From Terebella lapidaria (lineage: Eukaryota > Annelida > Polychaeta > Terebellida > Terebellidae): DNA of 64,000 nucleotides. Numbering within the stretch: the first letter of the stretch is position 1; each line of letters begins with the position of its first letter. Below the pieces are notes generated by a model that was given only the letters and a program-made list of their open reading frames with translations, ran no database searches and was not told the DNA's origin. Positions 1 through 11,599 of this stretch are shown piece after piece. The translations under genes and the position numbers were made by a program. Where the stretch lies: contig OX424568.1 in NCBI GenBank assembly GCA_949152475.1, positions 3,137,667 through 3,201,666 on the forward strand, read 5' to 3'.

Positions 1-560
1 CCCCACATCGTTTCCAAGCATCAGATCGAAAATCAGAGGAGGTGACCTCCAAGGTCAAATATTCGACCTCAGGTGAACTTCTCAAGGTCAAGATCAAAAG
101 TCAAGGTCAAGGTCACAGAAGATAGAACTCGAGTTTATCTACAATATGAACTTAATTTGAAGTCTCTAGGACCACTAGAACCGAAGTTATGGCCACTTAT
201 GTGTTTTCGACATTTTGCTTGACCTTGACCTTTGACCTAGACACACCAAAATAGGACGTTTTCTGGCCGGTATACTACAGATTCTGCAGACGAATTTTGG
301 AAGCTTTTAATCAAGAACTGTGGACGCTAGAGTGCGAACAAACACACAAACACATCCACAAACCGATCAACATACTTGCCGAAATCTTTAGATTCCGGCA
401 AGTAACAAACACATCCACAAACACACAAACACATCCACAAACCGATCAACATACTTGCCGAAATTTTCAATTCCGGCAAGTAACAAACGACAAACAAAGT
501 AATTATGGTAAAACGAGGCAGATATACACTCACCCACATGCCCAACAACACTCATGTTGT
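1..560. repeat. AGGTCA-rich dispersed repeat with duplicated hairpin
   Basis: The first 240 bases are dense in AGGTCA/TGACCT half-sites, like the arrays at 42-43 kb and 59-60 kb. From 352 to 489 a segment of about 80 bases occurs twice. Each copy contains an inverted repeat in which ACTTGCCG is followed by its complement CGGCAAGT, so each can fold into a hairpin. This looks like the end of a dispersed non-autonomous element that continues to the left of the window. Reading frames across it are short and overlap on both strands, so I call no gene. Confidence 0.5.
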
Positions 561-584
561 TAATTTCATGTTAATTTTGGGGAA

Positions 585-808
585 TTCATGACGGGTGCCA
601 CTAGTGGGGCAGGAAATGCTCACTCTTTCCGGAACACCTGATTTCACCTCCTAATGGCCATTTTGGGGGGTTCGTGAGTTTCCCTGTTATTTTTGTTTTC
701 TCTCACTTCGTATGCCTGATATGACTTTCTGTCCCCGGACTATGAGATTGGATAACGGACCCTGTTTTGTTTGCTCGGAATACTTAATACTGGGTATTGA
801 TTCCACGT
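585..808 (+). repeat. Dispersed repeat family, copy 1
   Basis: About 220 bases starting GGGTGCCACTAGTGGGGCAG recur nearly unchanged at 48505-48733 in an intron of gene D. Similarity begins and ends at about the same point in both copies, so this is a discrete dispersed unit. No terminal inverted repeats were seen. It could be the 3' untranslated end of a retroelement, but nothing in it encodes protein. Confidence 0.65.
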
Positions 809-1624
809 CTTCTACTCATACGATAAATGGCAGCACACATAAGGTCCAAAAAGTCATATGGTTCTAGCTAAGCACGCGCGTCACTTTAAACCCTGCGAAT
901 CACTCTTTTTTTTCAAAACGGAACAAACAATCGCATGCATCACTTTCTGAGAACGATTGAACACGTTCTCCTTTGTTTTGTAATGATGTTTACTTGTCCA
1001 CTCACTTCGGGAAAATGACAAGTGGTGACACCTCATATGTTAATTTTGTGTATACGTATGCTGTCCAATAGAGACGATTATATTTCACGCATTATCTACC
1101 CATGACAACAGGGGCATTTCACTTTTTGTCATCACCACGAATATTGGGAGTTGACAGGTCGTTAATTACATTTCTAGAAGCCGATAAGATACCTACAGAA
1201 GAATGGGGGCACTCAGTAAATGCGAGGAACAGCCCTATTTGCCATCATAACGTGTTCGTATTTGCTCTGGTGATGTGATAAGTTATACTTATACACCCAT
1301 TGCACCATTGGAAAATCCGGTATTTTCGCCCATTGTATTTTTTTTTCAACTTGACCTTGACATTGCTCAAAGGGCCATTGAGATCACATCGAGAACACTT
1401 TCGTTGTGCGATTTTTTCTTCTAATTTCAGTGAGGCTTAAAAATGCAAGAGCGCCAACTCAAGTAGGAGTCTCGTTACATGAATACTATTAAGGGGCTAC
1501 AAACCCTATTTGAGTCGTCTGGACGATCAACAATTCGAGCAATATCAAGGCCATGTTGGTGGAAAACATGGCCTGCATGTGATTGAAAATATTGGAAGAT
1601 ACAACATCCTTGAAGGTTCACGGT
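809..1624. other. Intergenic stretch without a recognised gene
   Basis: A+T-rich sequence between the dispersed repeat and the 3' end of gene A. Bases 855-945 resemble the left part of the MITE-like unit at 13866-14243. Nothing else is recognisable. Confidence 0.4.
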
Positions 1625-1630
1625 TTTATT
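1625..1630 (-). terminator. Polyadenylation signal of gene A
   Basis: AATAAA reads on the minus strand 46 bases after the gene A stop codon, at a normal distance for cleavage shortly afterwards. Confidence 0.6.
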
Positions 1631-1675
1631 CACGCCCGTAGTAACAAAGTTGTGGTCGGTGTTTCAGACGTATAT

Positions 1676-4436
1676 CTATGGATCCACAAACCGGTATCTG
1701 CCAAAGAAACCGTCGCCGTTCACGGTGATGTCTGACGTGAACTGCACGTACAAATTCTCGGTCTCAGATATGACTATAGCTGGGTGTTGGTCTCCATAGA
1801 AGCGAGCCAGTTGGGGTGAGTTGACAGCGTCACCATTGCGGACGTCGACGGGGTCACATCCGCAACAGTCTTCCACATCGAATTCCACGAAAGACAGCTC
1901 TACTCGCTGGAATCGATAGAATCCAGTAATATTATTGGGAAAATAATAGCTATATTTATCGTTCAATCGTTTAACATCACCAGATATGGATCCGAATAAT
2001 CGGACCTAAGTTGAAACGATTATGGGATTATGCCATGATAGGTTTCAATGACTTTATCATTTGCATAGATGTGCCTAATATGGACTGTCCGGTAGCCGTG
2101 TCCCCATTCTGTAGACGTTAACATAAATATATTTCTGCTCATTTCAATTTGAACAAATTTGTTAGTAATAATTTATTCGGTCTATATATCGCTAGATAAC
2201 TCTTAGTTCTAAATTCATTGAATAGTAAAAATATGCCAGACTGATTAAATTGGTATTCATTGAATTTAGAAGAAATAGTATCCTGCGATACATAGGTCTG
2301 TGTTTTCACCTGTCCGGCAGGAGCCACGAAGCGGTACTGGCAGTTGCTGTTAGGTTGGTATGGAGTCGGAAACTCCTCTGAGATGAACACTCCACCCACC
2401 GTGTTGTTGAACGTTTGGGGAGCTACACAAGCTGAAATAGAAACGTGAATGTTGCTGTGTGATCGGCTGGAGGTTCCACTAGTTTCCCAAGACATGTCAT
2501 GGATTTCCTTGGGGGTAATAACGATATAACCTGTTTCTGTTCGTGAAATTATTCACAATTCCGTAATTTACCGGGGAAGAAAGACAAACCGTTGAAGTAT
2601 TTCATTTCTTAGGGAATATTCGGGCATAAATTATTTCCAAACATTAGCTCTCGTGGGGGATATATTGTTCATACTATCATCGTGTGTGTACAATAGCCTC
2701 TACAATAAACTGCTATCTTACCAACACAAACTATTAGTGAATATCCAAGTTGACAACACTCCACAAATAAACTGCTCAGTACTAATTCTTGATAGCTCAA
2801 CTTCAACTAAATGCCTATTACACAAAAAGAGTCTGGATTGGAGAGAGAGATTTGTGGATATGAATATCCGCTGAATTCTGGAACCCTTTCCTACCTGGAG
2901 TGATTGGAATGTTAAACACGAGGCGCCAGTCAAACTAACCAGTGTTCTCGAAGGGGAATCCTGCACGTCCAAGGAAACCAGAGCCTGCAATACCATTATC
3001 ATTGCTGACGAATCTAACAAAGAGGCCCCCGCTTGTGGTCGTGATTGGGTCTGGGACCACTCCACTGCACCAGGTCAACAATAGCGGGCCATTCTCGTCA
3101 ACATCTCGGACCTCCATCTTGTCAAAACGGCAGTCAGTGGCGTACTCTAGCGAGAAGTTTCGGAACGACAGCATCAATGTCTGAAGGAGTAAACAACTTT
3201 GTGAAAGCATATTGTATGTTCCCGGTGTCAGGTCTGCTTCGCTATTCGAGTAAATGATTCGATTTAGATTTTGAATTGAGATGATCAACCAATCATCATC
3301 ATGCTAGATCAATAGACTTATATCACATAGTTCGCCACATAATTTGAAATGACATTAATGTATCACCCCCATCAATGTATCACCGAAAATAACTACATTC
3401 GAAAGCTATTTTTCCATGAAAGAAAACTGAAAACTCATATTTAAGTTCGCTCGATTGTAAAAAAAACATACAAGCGTGTTTATCTACTCGATAACATACG
3501 TACATCTTGTCTGGGATCAGGGAGATTAATCTGCCACTGACACTGGACGTTGTCAGGATAAGCTGATCCCTCCGGATCGCTGAAGTTGAAGCCGGGAGTG
3601 TCAAACCTGACGGGTATGGATGCATCCATCACCCTGGTGATGGGAGCGTCTCCCACGGGCACACAGGCCTCATCGTCCATAGCGGACAGGAACCCATGGG
3701 CCTGGAAAACGCAAAAGATACATAGACAATATTACCTGATTTTTCCAGTTTGTGACCTGATATTTGCCCGAGAATCCGAGTATTAGCCCGAGGCCGAAGG
3801 CAAATGCCGGGATGAAGGGCAAATATCGAGGCACATGCTGGAAAAATCAGGTGATGTTGTGTTTATTATATACCGTGAAAAGATTAACGCGAAGGCCAAT
3901 AGAACAGGTGCACGTGTTGTTATGGAAATGTCATTCGATGCGCATGAGCGATCGTCGTTACCGTACAGGGCACAAACAGTGTTATGCAGACGAATAACAT
4001 CGCAGGTATATAATAAACAAGTGTATCATAGTTTCAAGTTGTAGAAGATTCTGTTCAACCTGTAAGTCATACGCTGAAAAGGAAGTATAAGTCGTCATAG
4101 ATTAGTGCTCTCAAATTCAACTCCTCCAGATGGTTGATATGTGTCTCCAGTCATGATCGACCACTATGCTTTCTTCAGAATAACTGTTAAATCTTGTCAC
4201 CCTAGGGATCTGTACCGAATCGACCCAATGTGGCTCTGAACGTTAGAACATTCAGTGATGATATGGGATTTGGTACGGCTCACCCATTACTGGGCTTGTT
4301 ATAACTTTTTGAATGAGTCGATCTGAAGAGTATCCGTCAGTTAATAGATAATACGAGCTAAATTGTTCTCGTACTTCGAAAATGAATAACTTACCCGCCC
4401 AACAGAAAGCACAACCAGTACCACAAACAGCTTCAT
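1676..4436 (-). CDS. Gene A: secreted protein with two CUB domains
   Basis: Five coding exons, read on the minus strand: 4436-4395, 3701-3504, 3180-2940, 2431-2292 and 1906-1676. Together they give 283 aa with consistent phases (0, 0, 1, 0) and GT-AG junctions. Exon 1 starts MKLFVVLVVLSVG, a signal-peptide core, so the protein is probably exported. CUB1 (about residues 25-160) is encoded by exons 2-3 and CUB2 (from about residue 161) by exons 4-5. Each shows the CUB pattern: an early Cys, a Y-P segment, a C-x-W/Y segment, a paired Cys near the middle and a late F-V-R/Q-F-x-S motif. Unlike genes B-D it stops within the last CUB exon. It is transcribed away from gene B. CUB proteins often bind other proteins or carbohydrates; the partner here is unknown. 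The exon chain is inferred from splice sites and domain fit, without transcripts. Confidence 0.82.
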
Positions 4437-5237
4437 TTTCAGACCGAGTAGCCGCCCTTTCTGGTTGCACAGACACTCACTTGGTCTAATCAGTCCCCTC
4501 GCTTGTGGTAAGCACTACGCATGCGTAACACTCCGTTGACACGTGCCTCAACCAAATCACACCAGTGAAATTATTGCGCTTGCAACCTAACTTGGGGGGA
4601 AGCACATGTATTGTGGGAATGTGATTCGGTTTATTTTACGTGACCTTACTCGACCTCGTCAACAAACGAAACGATATATATTCAATCATCTAAGTTTTAA
4701 AACTACTCAATATGATATAGGTGAATCAATTCATGATCATCATAAGTATTTCTTGATGGTTGGTGTTTTTTATTTGTTTATTTTATTTATTTATTTATTT
4801 TTTTTTTGGGGGGGGGGGGATTCTCCAATGATCACATACACATTGAGTAGATGTAGAACAGGTGAAGAGAACACTATAGGTGTGGGGTGTATTATACCAA
4901 TATTGAGTCATGAATAAAGATGTGGGCTATTGATTCAAGAATTTTATCACGAATATATGTATCACTGCGCGGTCGTTTATCTTGTACGTGCGCCAGTTCG
5001 TGTGTTTTCTGCCACCTGGCCTGTCTGATAACCAAATTGCAGCCAGAGGTCCGTTATCATCTTGGTAATTAGCAATGTAAACTGGGGCGAAATATTTTTT
5101 TGCGGCCGGAACTATATCCCAAACTAACACGTGACAGTTTTTGTTTGTATTACTACGCGACCTAGTGTGTTTCAAGTGGGTGGTGTTGAGTCTAGAGCCT
5201 GTCTCCATCTTTCGTTGTAGAAGGGCGCCGATACAGT
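4437..5237. promoter_or_regulatory. Divergent intergenic region between genes A and B
   Basis: The start codons of genes A and B face away from each other across 801 bases, so both promoters and 5' untranslated regions should lie here. The stretch holds a T-rich then G-rich run around 4777-4820 and no convincing coding sequence. No clear TATA box sits at a standard distance from either start. Shared control of A and B is possible but not shown. Confidence 0.45.
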
Positions 5238-8200
5238 ATGCTGTTCTATGTTGTTCTCGCCTTGCTCTTTGGGGTAAGTTCCAGGCAATATCAGGATTAA
5301 GTTAATCCAAAACAAATAAATCCAAGCGGGTAAATCCTGAAGTTATTTAGTTGAGTTTTAAGACGCCAGAAATGGGCTCGTGATTTCAAATGATTTCAGA
5401 TGACAATTGTTTGTGATATTAATTTGTGATCTTACCTTTAATGGAACACACCAGAAACCCGTTATGGGTTTCTGAACACTGGCTTCATCCCATAAAAAAG
5501 GAGGTTCTATCCCAGAACAAACTGATTTACACACTACATAATGGTTACACACTACACAATCACTACTAAACAGGTTTAAATATGTGCTTGCGCAATGTAT
5601 GCATTGTAATACATTGATTGATGTAGTTATGTGCCATTGTTCCCATCCATGACGTTTCAAGAGTTAATTGTAAATCGTTCTTCCCAGGCATTGTCTGCCA
5701 GCAAGCTGACGAATGGGACAGTCGCCTGTGACCCAGCCCTCCGACCCGTGGTCATAACGGACCCTGGGACTGTCATAACGACCCCTAACTACCCAAACCA
5801 GTATCCAGCAGACCAGATTTGCGAGTACTACATACAGGGAACGGGTTTGCCAGACAGTGTGAGCGCAATCTATATTGTCTGACAACGATTTCATTGATGT
5901 GTCATCGAATATAATACTTTCCCGCAGTATAAAACTTCCGAAATATACATAAAAATACTTACTTTTTCTCACATGTATATTTAATACCCTCAGCCACTTT
6001 TTTTTCTAAATTGTATTTGTATGTGATGAATCACCAACAACCGAGCAGTAATTCGAATTAACCACGTTCAATGGGAACAAGCCCCTGATCTGAGGCCATG
6101 CTCAAGGTGGTCCTATTTTCGTCGACAGAATGTCCTCCTGGCGTTCTCAGACTTCGTCCTTGAGGAGTGCATTGACTGTGGATGTGACAAAGTGGACGTT
6201 TACGGAGGTGCCGACGACACGGCGCCTCTGTTTGCTTCTCTGTGTGGCAACCAGGGCTCGCTGGAGCTGAGTCTGACGGCGGAGGCCTTCATCCGATTCA
6301 CGTCAGACAGTTCCACGCATGGCACTGGCTTCAGTGCGACTATCAACTACGGGAGTGGAGGTGGGATACGCGATATATAAGTGTTCATAATTCGTATACA
6401 GAGTACCTGATTACCACATAGGGGATTCCGGAGTACACCACCAATTGTTAAGCCCACATTTTTTAGGTATCTGTAAACCTAGAGTATTACCCCTTGAAAG
6501 CCCCCTTTTATTGCTAAGCACTTGGAGACGAACGAGTACGGCTGTGCGGATAATGCCAGCTATTATATCAGTGCTACATAAAAGTTGGAGTTATTTGTTG
6601 CGATACTTATCATGGTTTACGACCATCTTGTATGTTGTTCCCACAGCCTGTGATGGCGGTGGATATCTGTCTGGGCCAACGGGATCCTTCACCAGCCCTG
6701 ACTTCCCAGGTGTCTACCCAAACAATGCCGACTGCCAGTGGAACTTCCTGCTCCCTAACTCCAGCTATGTAAGCCATTGCATATTGTCCACCTCACCAGA
6801 ACAACATCAGAGTCTCCGTATAGTAGTGGCACAGTTATCATTGTCGATGAAAAGTATGAAAAATTAGCTCAAGGGCTAGGAAAGGTTACCGAAGAAATTT
6901 ACAATGTAGAGCCCCCAAAATGGCTGTCAAAGTCCAAAATTGAGCGTTTGTCTCGACAAAAATTGCCGTTTGACCTTTCAAGGTCATTGAAGGTCAAATT
7001 TAAGGTCACTACTGAAACCGCAATATATGATTTCCCATTTAAAAGTGCAATTATTAGGCTCTATTTTGAAGTATTCTAGGAAATTTCTTCATACAGCTCC
7101 CATTATGAAGGGAAAAGTGGATGAAATGTCAAAAAAAATTCAATGGCAAAACTTTTTCTTGCTGGAATTGGCCCCAAACGAATAGTGACTTGATTTGAGA
7201 CAGAAAAGTGTTTTTAGCTGACCCGTCGAAAACTCAAAATGACCGTCACATGCAGGTCGACGATTCAAAGGCAACAAAACGTATACACATTACAAAGGTA
7301 CATATGGACAATCCTATACATGGATTAGAAAAAGACCTACTGAACAGATATGAACGAAATGGCCAACAAAGTCCGAAAAAAAAATCCGTTTTCCCCAGAA
7401 ATAGCTGTTTTGACCTAACAAGGTTATAGAAGGTCACATTCAAGATCGGAACTGAAAATGCAATGTATGATTTCCCATTTGAATGTGCCAATATTCAGGC
7501 TCTGTCTTGAAATAGTGTTCTTGGAGTTTACTCCATACATCTCCCATTATGAGAGCAAAGTGGATGAGAATTTTCAAAACATTTTTCAATGGCGACAAAA
7601 GTTTTTTTTTATTTGCTGGAAATGGCTCAAAACGAATTGTGACTTAAATCTATGACGAAATATTTTTTTCCGCCAAGCCGTCGAAAAATCAAAATGGCCG
7701 CCACCCGAAAACCAGCGATTGAAGGGCATCGAAACTTATACACATTACAAAGGTCTATATGGGGATTCTTATGCATGAATAAGAAAAAAAAGTTATCAGA
7801 CAGATATGAGAAAATGGCCGCCAAACTCCAAAATTGGACGTTTCAAAAAAAGTACAAAATACCTCCCTGCCGAAGTTCACCCGTAAACTTTGAAGATAAT
7901 AATATAGGTCGACAGACGGACAAACGGACAAACGACGGACGCAACGCCTGTCAATAGGTGATTGGACCGAGGGTCGGTAACCTAAAAATGAAAAAAAAAC
8001 AATACCCAAGTATAAAGTATTCCGAACGAGCACCAAGTCTGTTATCCAATCTCAAAGTCCATTGTCAGGCCGAATCGGGGAAATTTCATGGAATAATCAT
8101 CTTAATGAGCGTCGTGAGCTATTGCTTTTGTGATTCCACGTCTATTGCCTTTCTATTCATAAGTATTTAAATTTGAAGAAGAAAAAATCCTCACCTAGGT

Positions 8201-9121
8201 TGTTCGTTGCATATTCATGTGATCGAGAAGAGAATAATTGCAATTCAAAAACTAGCTGTAATGCTCGTATCTGCACATGCAGGTCGTGGATTTGACGTTC
8301 GCTTTCTTCAGTTTGGAAACTGGATGTAGTGGCGGTACTGGAACCATCTGGGATGATGTGCAGTTCCAAGGTTGTATTATCGCAGCGTTAAATGCAGAAC
8401 CTGTACATGAATATCGCCTTAATTAATATCGTTATATATGGATACAAAACATAAGCGCGCCTAAAGTTTACACCCTGTACCTGAACATCGCATAGATATA
8501 ACCTGGCTTGCACCTTGAACATGAATGTTGCATATAAATATGACCACACATTCAATACAATTCCAATATTATGTGTGTGATCCTTCATACAGAAAGTGAA
8601 AACAAATAGCACCTGCCACTCTCCCAGCCCACCATGACCGGTAGTTTTTCTGGACGGCGTGTAGTAGATATAAAACTGAACATGAATATTTATTCCACCA
8701 CGCCCTGGCCACCAGGTTGCCTGGACGGTGTCTGTGAGACGTACGGTTTGTGGCACGGGGTGTATGGGACGGACGCAGCCGGGACGAGGTTCAGGAGTCA
8801 CGTAGGACACGACAGCGTCAGTGTTCTCTTCTCGAGCGACAGTTCCGTGCCAGCCGCCGGCTTCAACGCCACCTACTCAATCGGTAACTCCTGGGGTTTC
8901 CTGGTATTTCACAAGGTTTCAAGATGCGTCGTAGTTTCAGAGCAAAAGTGTGTAGTAAAGTTGACAAATATGTGTGTGGACAAATCTGATTTCAGTGATG
9001 CCGTGAAGAAGACACGAAATGGAAGTGAATTGTACAGAACACGAATAAACACTGTCTGTTTAGTGATGATGTATTGTGTTATGACGGTCATCATATTAGA
9101 TGTGACTCAGGTTGTGTTTAA
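5238..9121 (+). CDS. Gene B: secreted protein with two CUB domains
   Basis: Coding exons are 5238-5273, 5688-5858, 6129-6360, 6647-6768, 8283-8370, 8716-8883 and 9111-9121, giving 275 aa with consistent phases. The start MLFYVVLALLFG is a signal-peptide core. CUB1 begins near TNGTVACDPALRP, a block shared with genes C and D, and CUB2 begins at ACDGGGYLSG. CUB2 has an additional phase-1 intron (8371-8715) absent from C and D. The last 11-base coding segment is chosen by analogy with C and D and is the weakest part. If intron 8884-9110 is retained, the frame stays open to a stop at 9123-9125 and adds a different C-terminus. The donor of exon 3 could also lie five bases earlier in the same phase. 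Intron 4 carries a dispersed repeat. No clear AATAAA follows. The role is unknown beyond being a secreted CUB protein. Confidence 0.75.
6882..7984. repeat. Dispersed element with GGTTACCG ends, in gene B intron 4
   Basis: The left edge reads AAAGGTTACCGA and the right edge TCGGTAACCT, which are inverted. The right end folds into a hairpin (7956-7984). The inside is roughly two diverged repeats of about 450 bases with AAAATGGC and AGGTCA/TGACCTT motifs. It belongs to the same loose family as 41976-43484 and 59354-60653, and no transposase frame is visible. It is a probable non-autonomous DNA element. Confidence 0.5.
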
Positions 9122-9125
9122 GTGA

Positions 9126-9529
9126 ATTAACTTTTCATGCAAGGTGTCGATACATCGCCACCAGAAAATATCATATTGTGATTCTTGTGATTCTTTGAAA
9201 TCTATGGAAGACGTCAATCAATTCCGTTCAGTTTGATAGATGTCACGGGAGATGTCAGATATGTAAATGTTCACTTCGAGGAAACATTTGCGGAGAGCAT
9301 TTGGATATTTAATTAATATTGATGGGATATTGTTTTCCAAGTAGCCTGGCATGTATTACAAGAAGTATATTACAAGTCATGCGTGGACCTATAAAGAGAA
9401 GTACTGTCAGGCAAAATCAAGTGATTGCGAAGGTCGTGAACCCTTTGTACATATATGAACAAACTAGACGTCAAGGCCTAAAGATGCCTTGGAGGCATTT
9501 CGGTGTGATGATTAATTTATAATATATAC
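9126..9529. other. Intergenic stretch after gene B
   Basis: A+T-rich sequence between the end of gene B and the tandem array. I see no gene, repeat or clear polyadenylation signal in it. Confidence 0.35.
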
Positions 9530-10735
9530 TAGATATCGACGAAAATGAAAAATGTCGACTCCGCAAAAAAAATTACCGTTAAAATAATACCCCTTAGACA
9601 TGTTTGTCTAGGGCGACGAGTCCGAAAAAAAGTCTGTTTCGCTCTACGACTCAGTGTTTCCGAGATATCGACGAAAACGAAAAATGCCAACTCGGCAAAA
9701 AAATTTTTAGTCAAGGTCAAAGTTCATCCATAATACATATAAGATAAATGTTGTCTAGAGCGACAAGTCCGAAAATAACGTCCGTTTCGCTCTACGACAC
9801 ACCGTTCCCGAGATATCGACGAAAACGAGAAATGCCGACTCGGCAAAATAATTTCGGGTCAAGGTCAAAGTTCATCCATAATACCCTTAAGACATGTTTG
9901 TCTAGGGCGACGAGTCCGAAAATAACGTCCGTTTCGCTCTACGACACACCGTTCCCGAGATATCGACGAAAACGAAAAATGCCGACTCGGCAAAAAAATT
10001 TTGGGTCAAGGTCAAACTTCATCCATAATACCCCTTAGACGTGTTTGTCTAGGGCGACGAGTCCGAAAATAACGTCCGTTTCGCTCTACGAAGCACCGTT
10101 TCCGAGATATCGACGAAAACGAAAAATGCCGACTCGGCAAAAAAATTTCGGGTCAAGGTCAAAGTTCATCCATAACACCCGTTAGACATATTTGTCTAGG
10201 GCGACGAGTCCGAAAATAATGTCCGTTTCGCTCTACGACTCATCGTTTCCGAGATATGGACGAAAACGAAAAATGCCGACTCGGCAAAAAAAATTCGGGT
10301 CAAGGTCAAAGTTCATCAATAATACCCCTTAGACATGTTTGTCTAGGGCGACAAGTCCGAAAATAACGTCCGTTTCGCTCTACGAAGCACCGTAAATAAC
10401 GTCCGTTTCACTCTACGAAGCAACGTTTCCGAGATATCGACGAAAACGAAAAATGCCGACTCGGAAAAAAAAATTCGGGTCAAGGTCAAAGTTCATCAAT
10501 AATACCCCTTAGACATGTTTGTCTAGGGCGACGAGTCCGAAAATAACGTCCGTTTCGCTCTACGACACACCGTTCCCGAGATATCGACGAAAACGAAAAA
10601 TGCCGACTCGGCAAAAAAATTTGGGGTCAAGGTCAAAGTTCATCCATAATACCCCTTAGACATGTTTGTCTAGGGCGACGAGTCCGAAAATAACGTCCGT
10701 TTCGCTCTACGACGCACCGTTTCCGAGATATGCAG
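9530..10735 (+). repeat. Tandem array of 148-bp units, about 8 copies
   Basis: The marker GACGAAAACGAAAAATGCC recurs at about 9535, 9668, 9817, 9963, 10112, 10258, 10438 and 10583. Spacing is mostly 146-149 bases, and one interval is longer through a small internal duplication. Most units carry CAAGGTCAAAGTTCA, which contains AGGTCAAAGTTCA (for example 9714-9726), a DR1-type nuclear-receptor motif. Open frames through the array arise from the repeat itself and are not genes. Confidence 0.85.
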
Positions 10736-11340
10736 GATGCCTCAAGGATGACTCAGCAAAAAATTATTTCGACCTCTAGGTCAAAGGTCGTTTGACGTAT
10801 CGATCCCAAAATCAATAGGGTTCTTCCCTGTTGATATATAAACCTCCGTGCAAAATTCTGCAACTATTGCCTGAATATTTTTCGAGTTATCGTCCGGAAA
10901 CCAAGTTTCAAGATCAGCCTCGATTTCATCCTCAAGGACCTCACGGACCTCGGAGCCGGATCAAAAAAAATAATACACCCTACAGATGTTTGTCTAGGGC
11001 GACGAATCCGAAAATAACGCCCGTTTCGCTCTACGATGCACGGTTTCTGAGATATGCAGGAAGCCTCAAGGATGAATCAGCAAAAAATTATTTCGACCTC
11101 TAGGTCAAAGGTCGTTTGACGGATCGATCCCAAAATCAAAAGGGTTCTTCCCTGGTGGCATATGAACCTCCATGCAGAGTTCTGCAACTATTGCGTAAAT
11201 ATTTTTCCAGTTATCGTCCGGAAACCAAGTCTCAAAATTAGCCTTGATTTCATCCTCACGGACCTCACGGACCTCGAATCCGGCTCAAAAAGAATAGGGT
11301 TCTTCCACATATCATTTCTGACTTGTGGTGAAAATTTGAC
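10725..11340 (+). repeat. Two-copy tandem repeat of about 323 bp
   Basis: The segment beginning ATATGCAGGATGCCTCAAGG near 10728 recurs with small changes near 11051. Both copies include TTTCGACCTCTAGGTCAAAG and a part related to the 148-bp unit, so the two arrays probably share an origin. Confidence 0.7.
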
Positions 11341-11439
11341 GAGGATCCGTCAAGGCAATCTAAAGTTATCGTCCGGAAACCAAAAGTGGCGGAAGAAGAA
11401 AAAAAAAAAAAAAGGTGGAAGGACGATTGGTTTGTATTG

Positions 11440-11585
11440 GTTTGGGCGGATTAGTATTTCGCCCGAACAAAATTTTACTTGGTTTGGGCGGATTAGTATT
11501 TCGCCCAAACAAAACTTTATTTTGTTCGGGCGGATTAGTATTTCGCCTGGGCGAATTAGTATTCCGCCCGGGCGGATTAATATTT
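11440..11585. repeat. Palindromic minisatellite
   Basis: Four to five partial copies of GGGCGGATTAGTATTTCGCC. Each unit is roughly self-complementary (GGGCG...CGCCC), so both strands stay free of stops. The matching ORFs on the two strands are therefore artefacts. Confidence 0.7.
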
Positions 11586-11599
11586 TTTCTTCCATGTCC

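Noticed and set aside
297-563. 88-aa plus frame and 74-aa minus frame at the left edge
   Set aside because: They lie in the duplicated hairpin repeat and overlap on both strands; the composition follows the DNA repeat.
8388-8810. 140-aa minus-strand frame over gene B exon 6
   Set aside because: It is the shadow of the real plus-strand CUB exons at 8283-8370 and 8716-8883 and the intron between them.
9748-10038. 96-aa repetitive frame and similar frames in the 148-bp array
   Set aside because: The frame is open only because the repeat unit happens to lack stops in that phase; it has no start context or domain.
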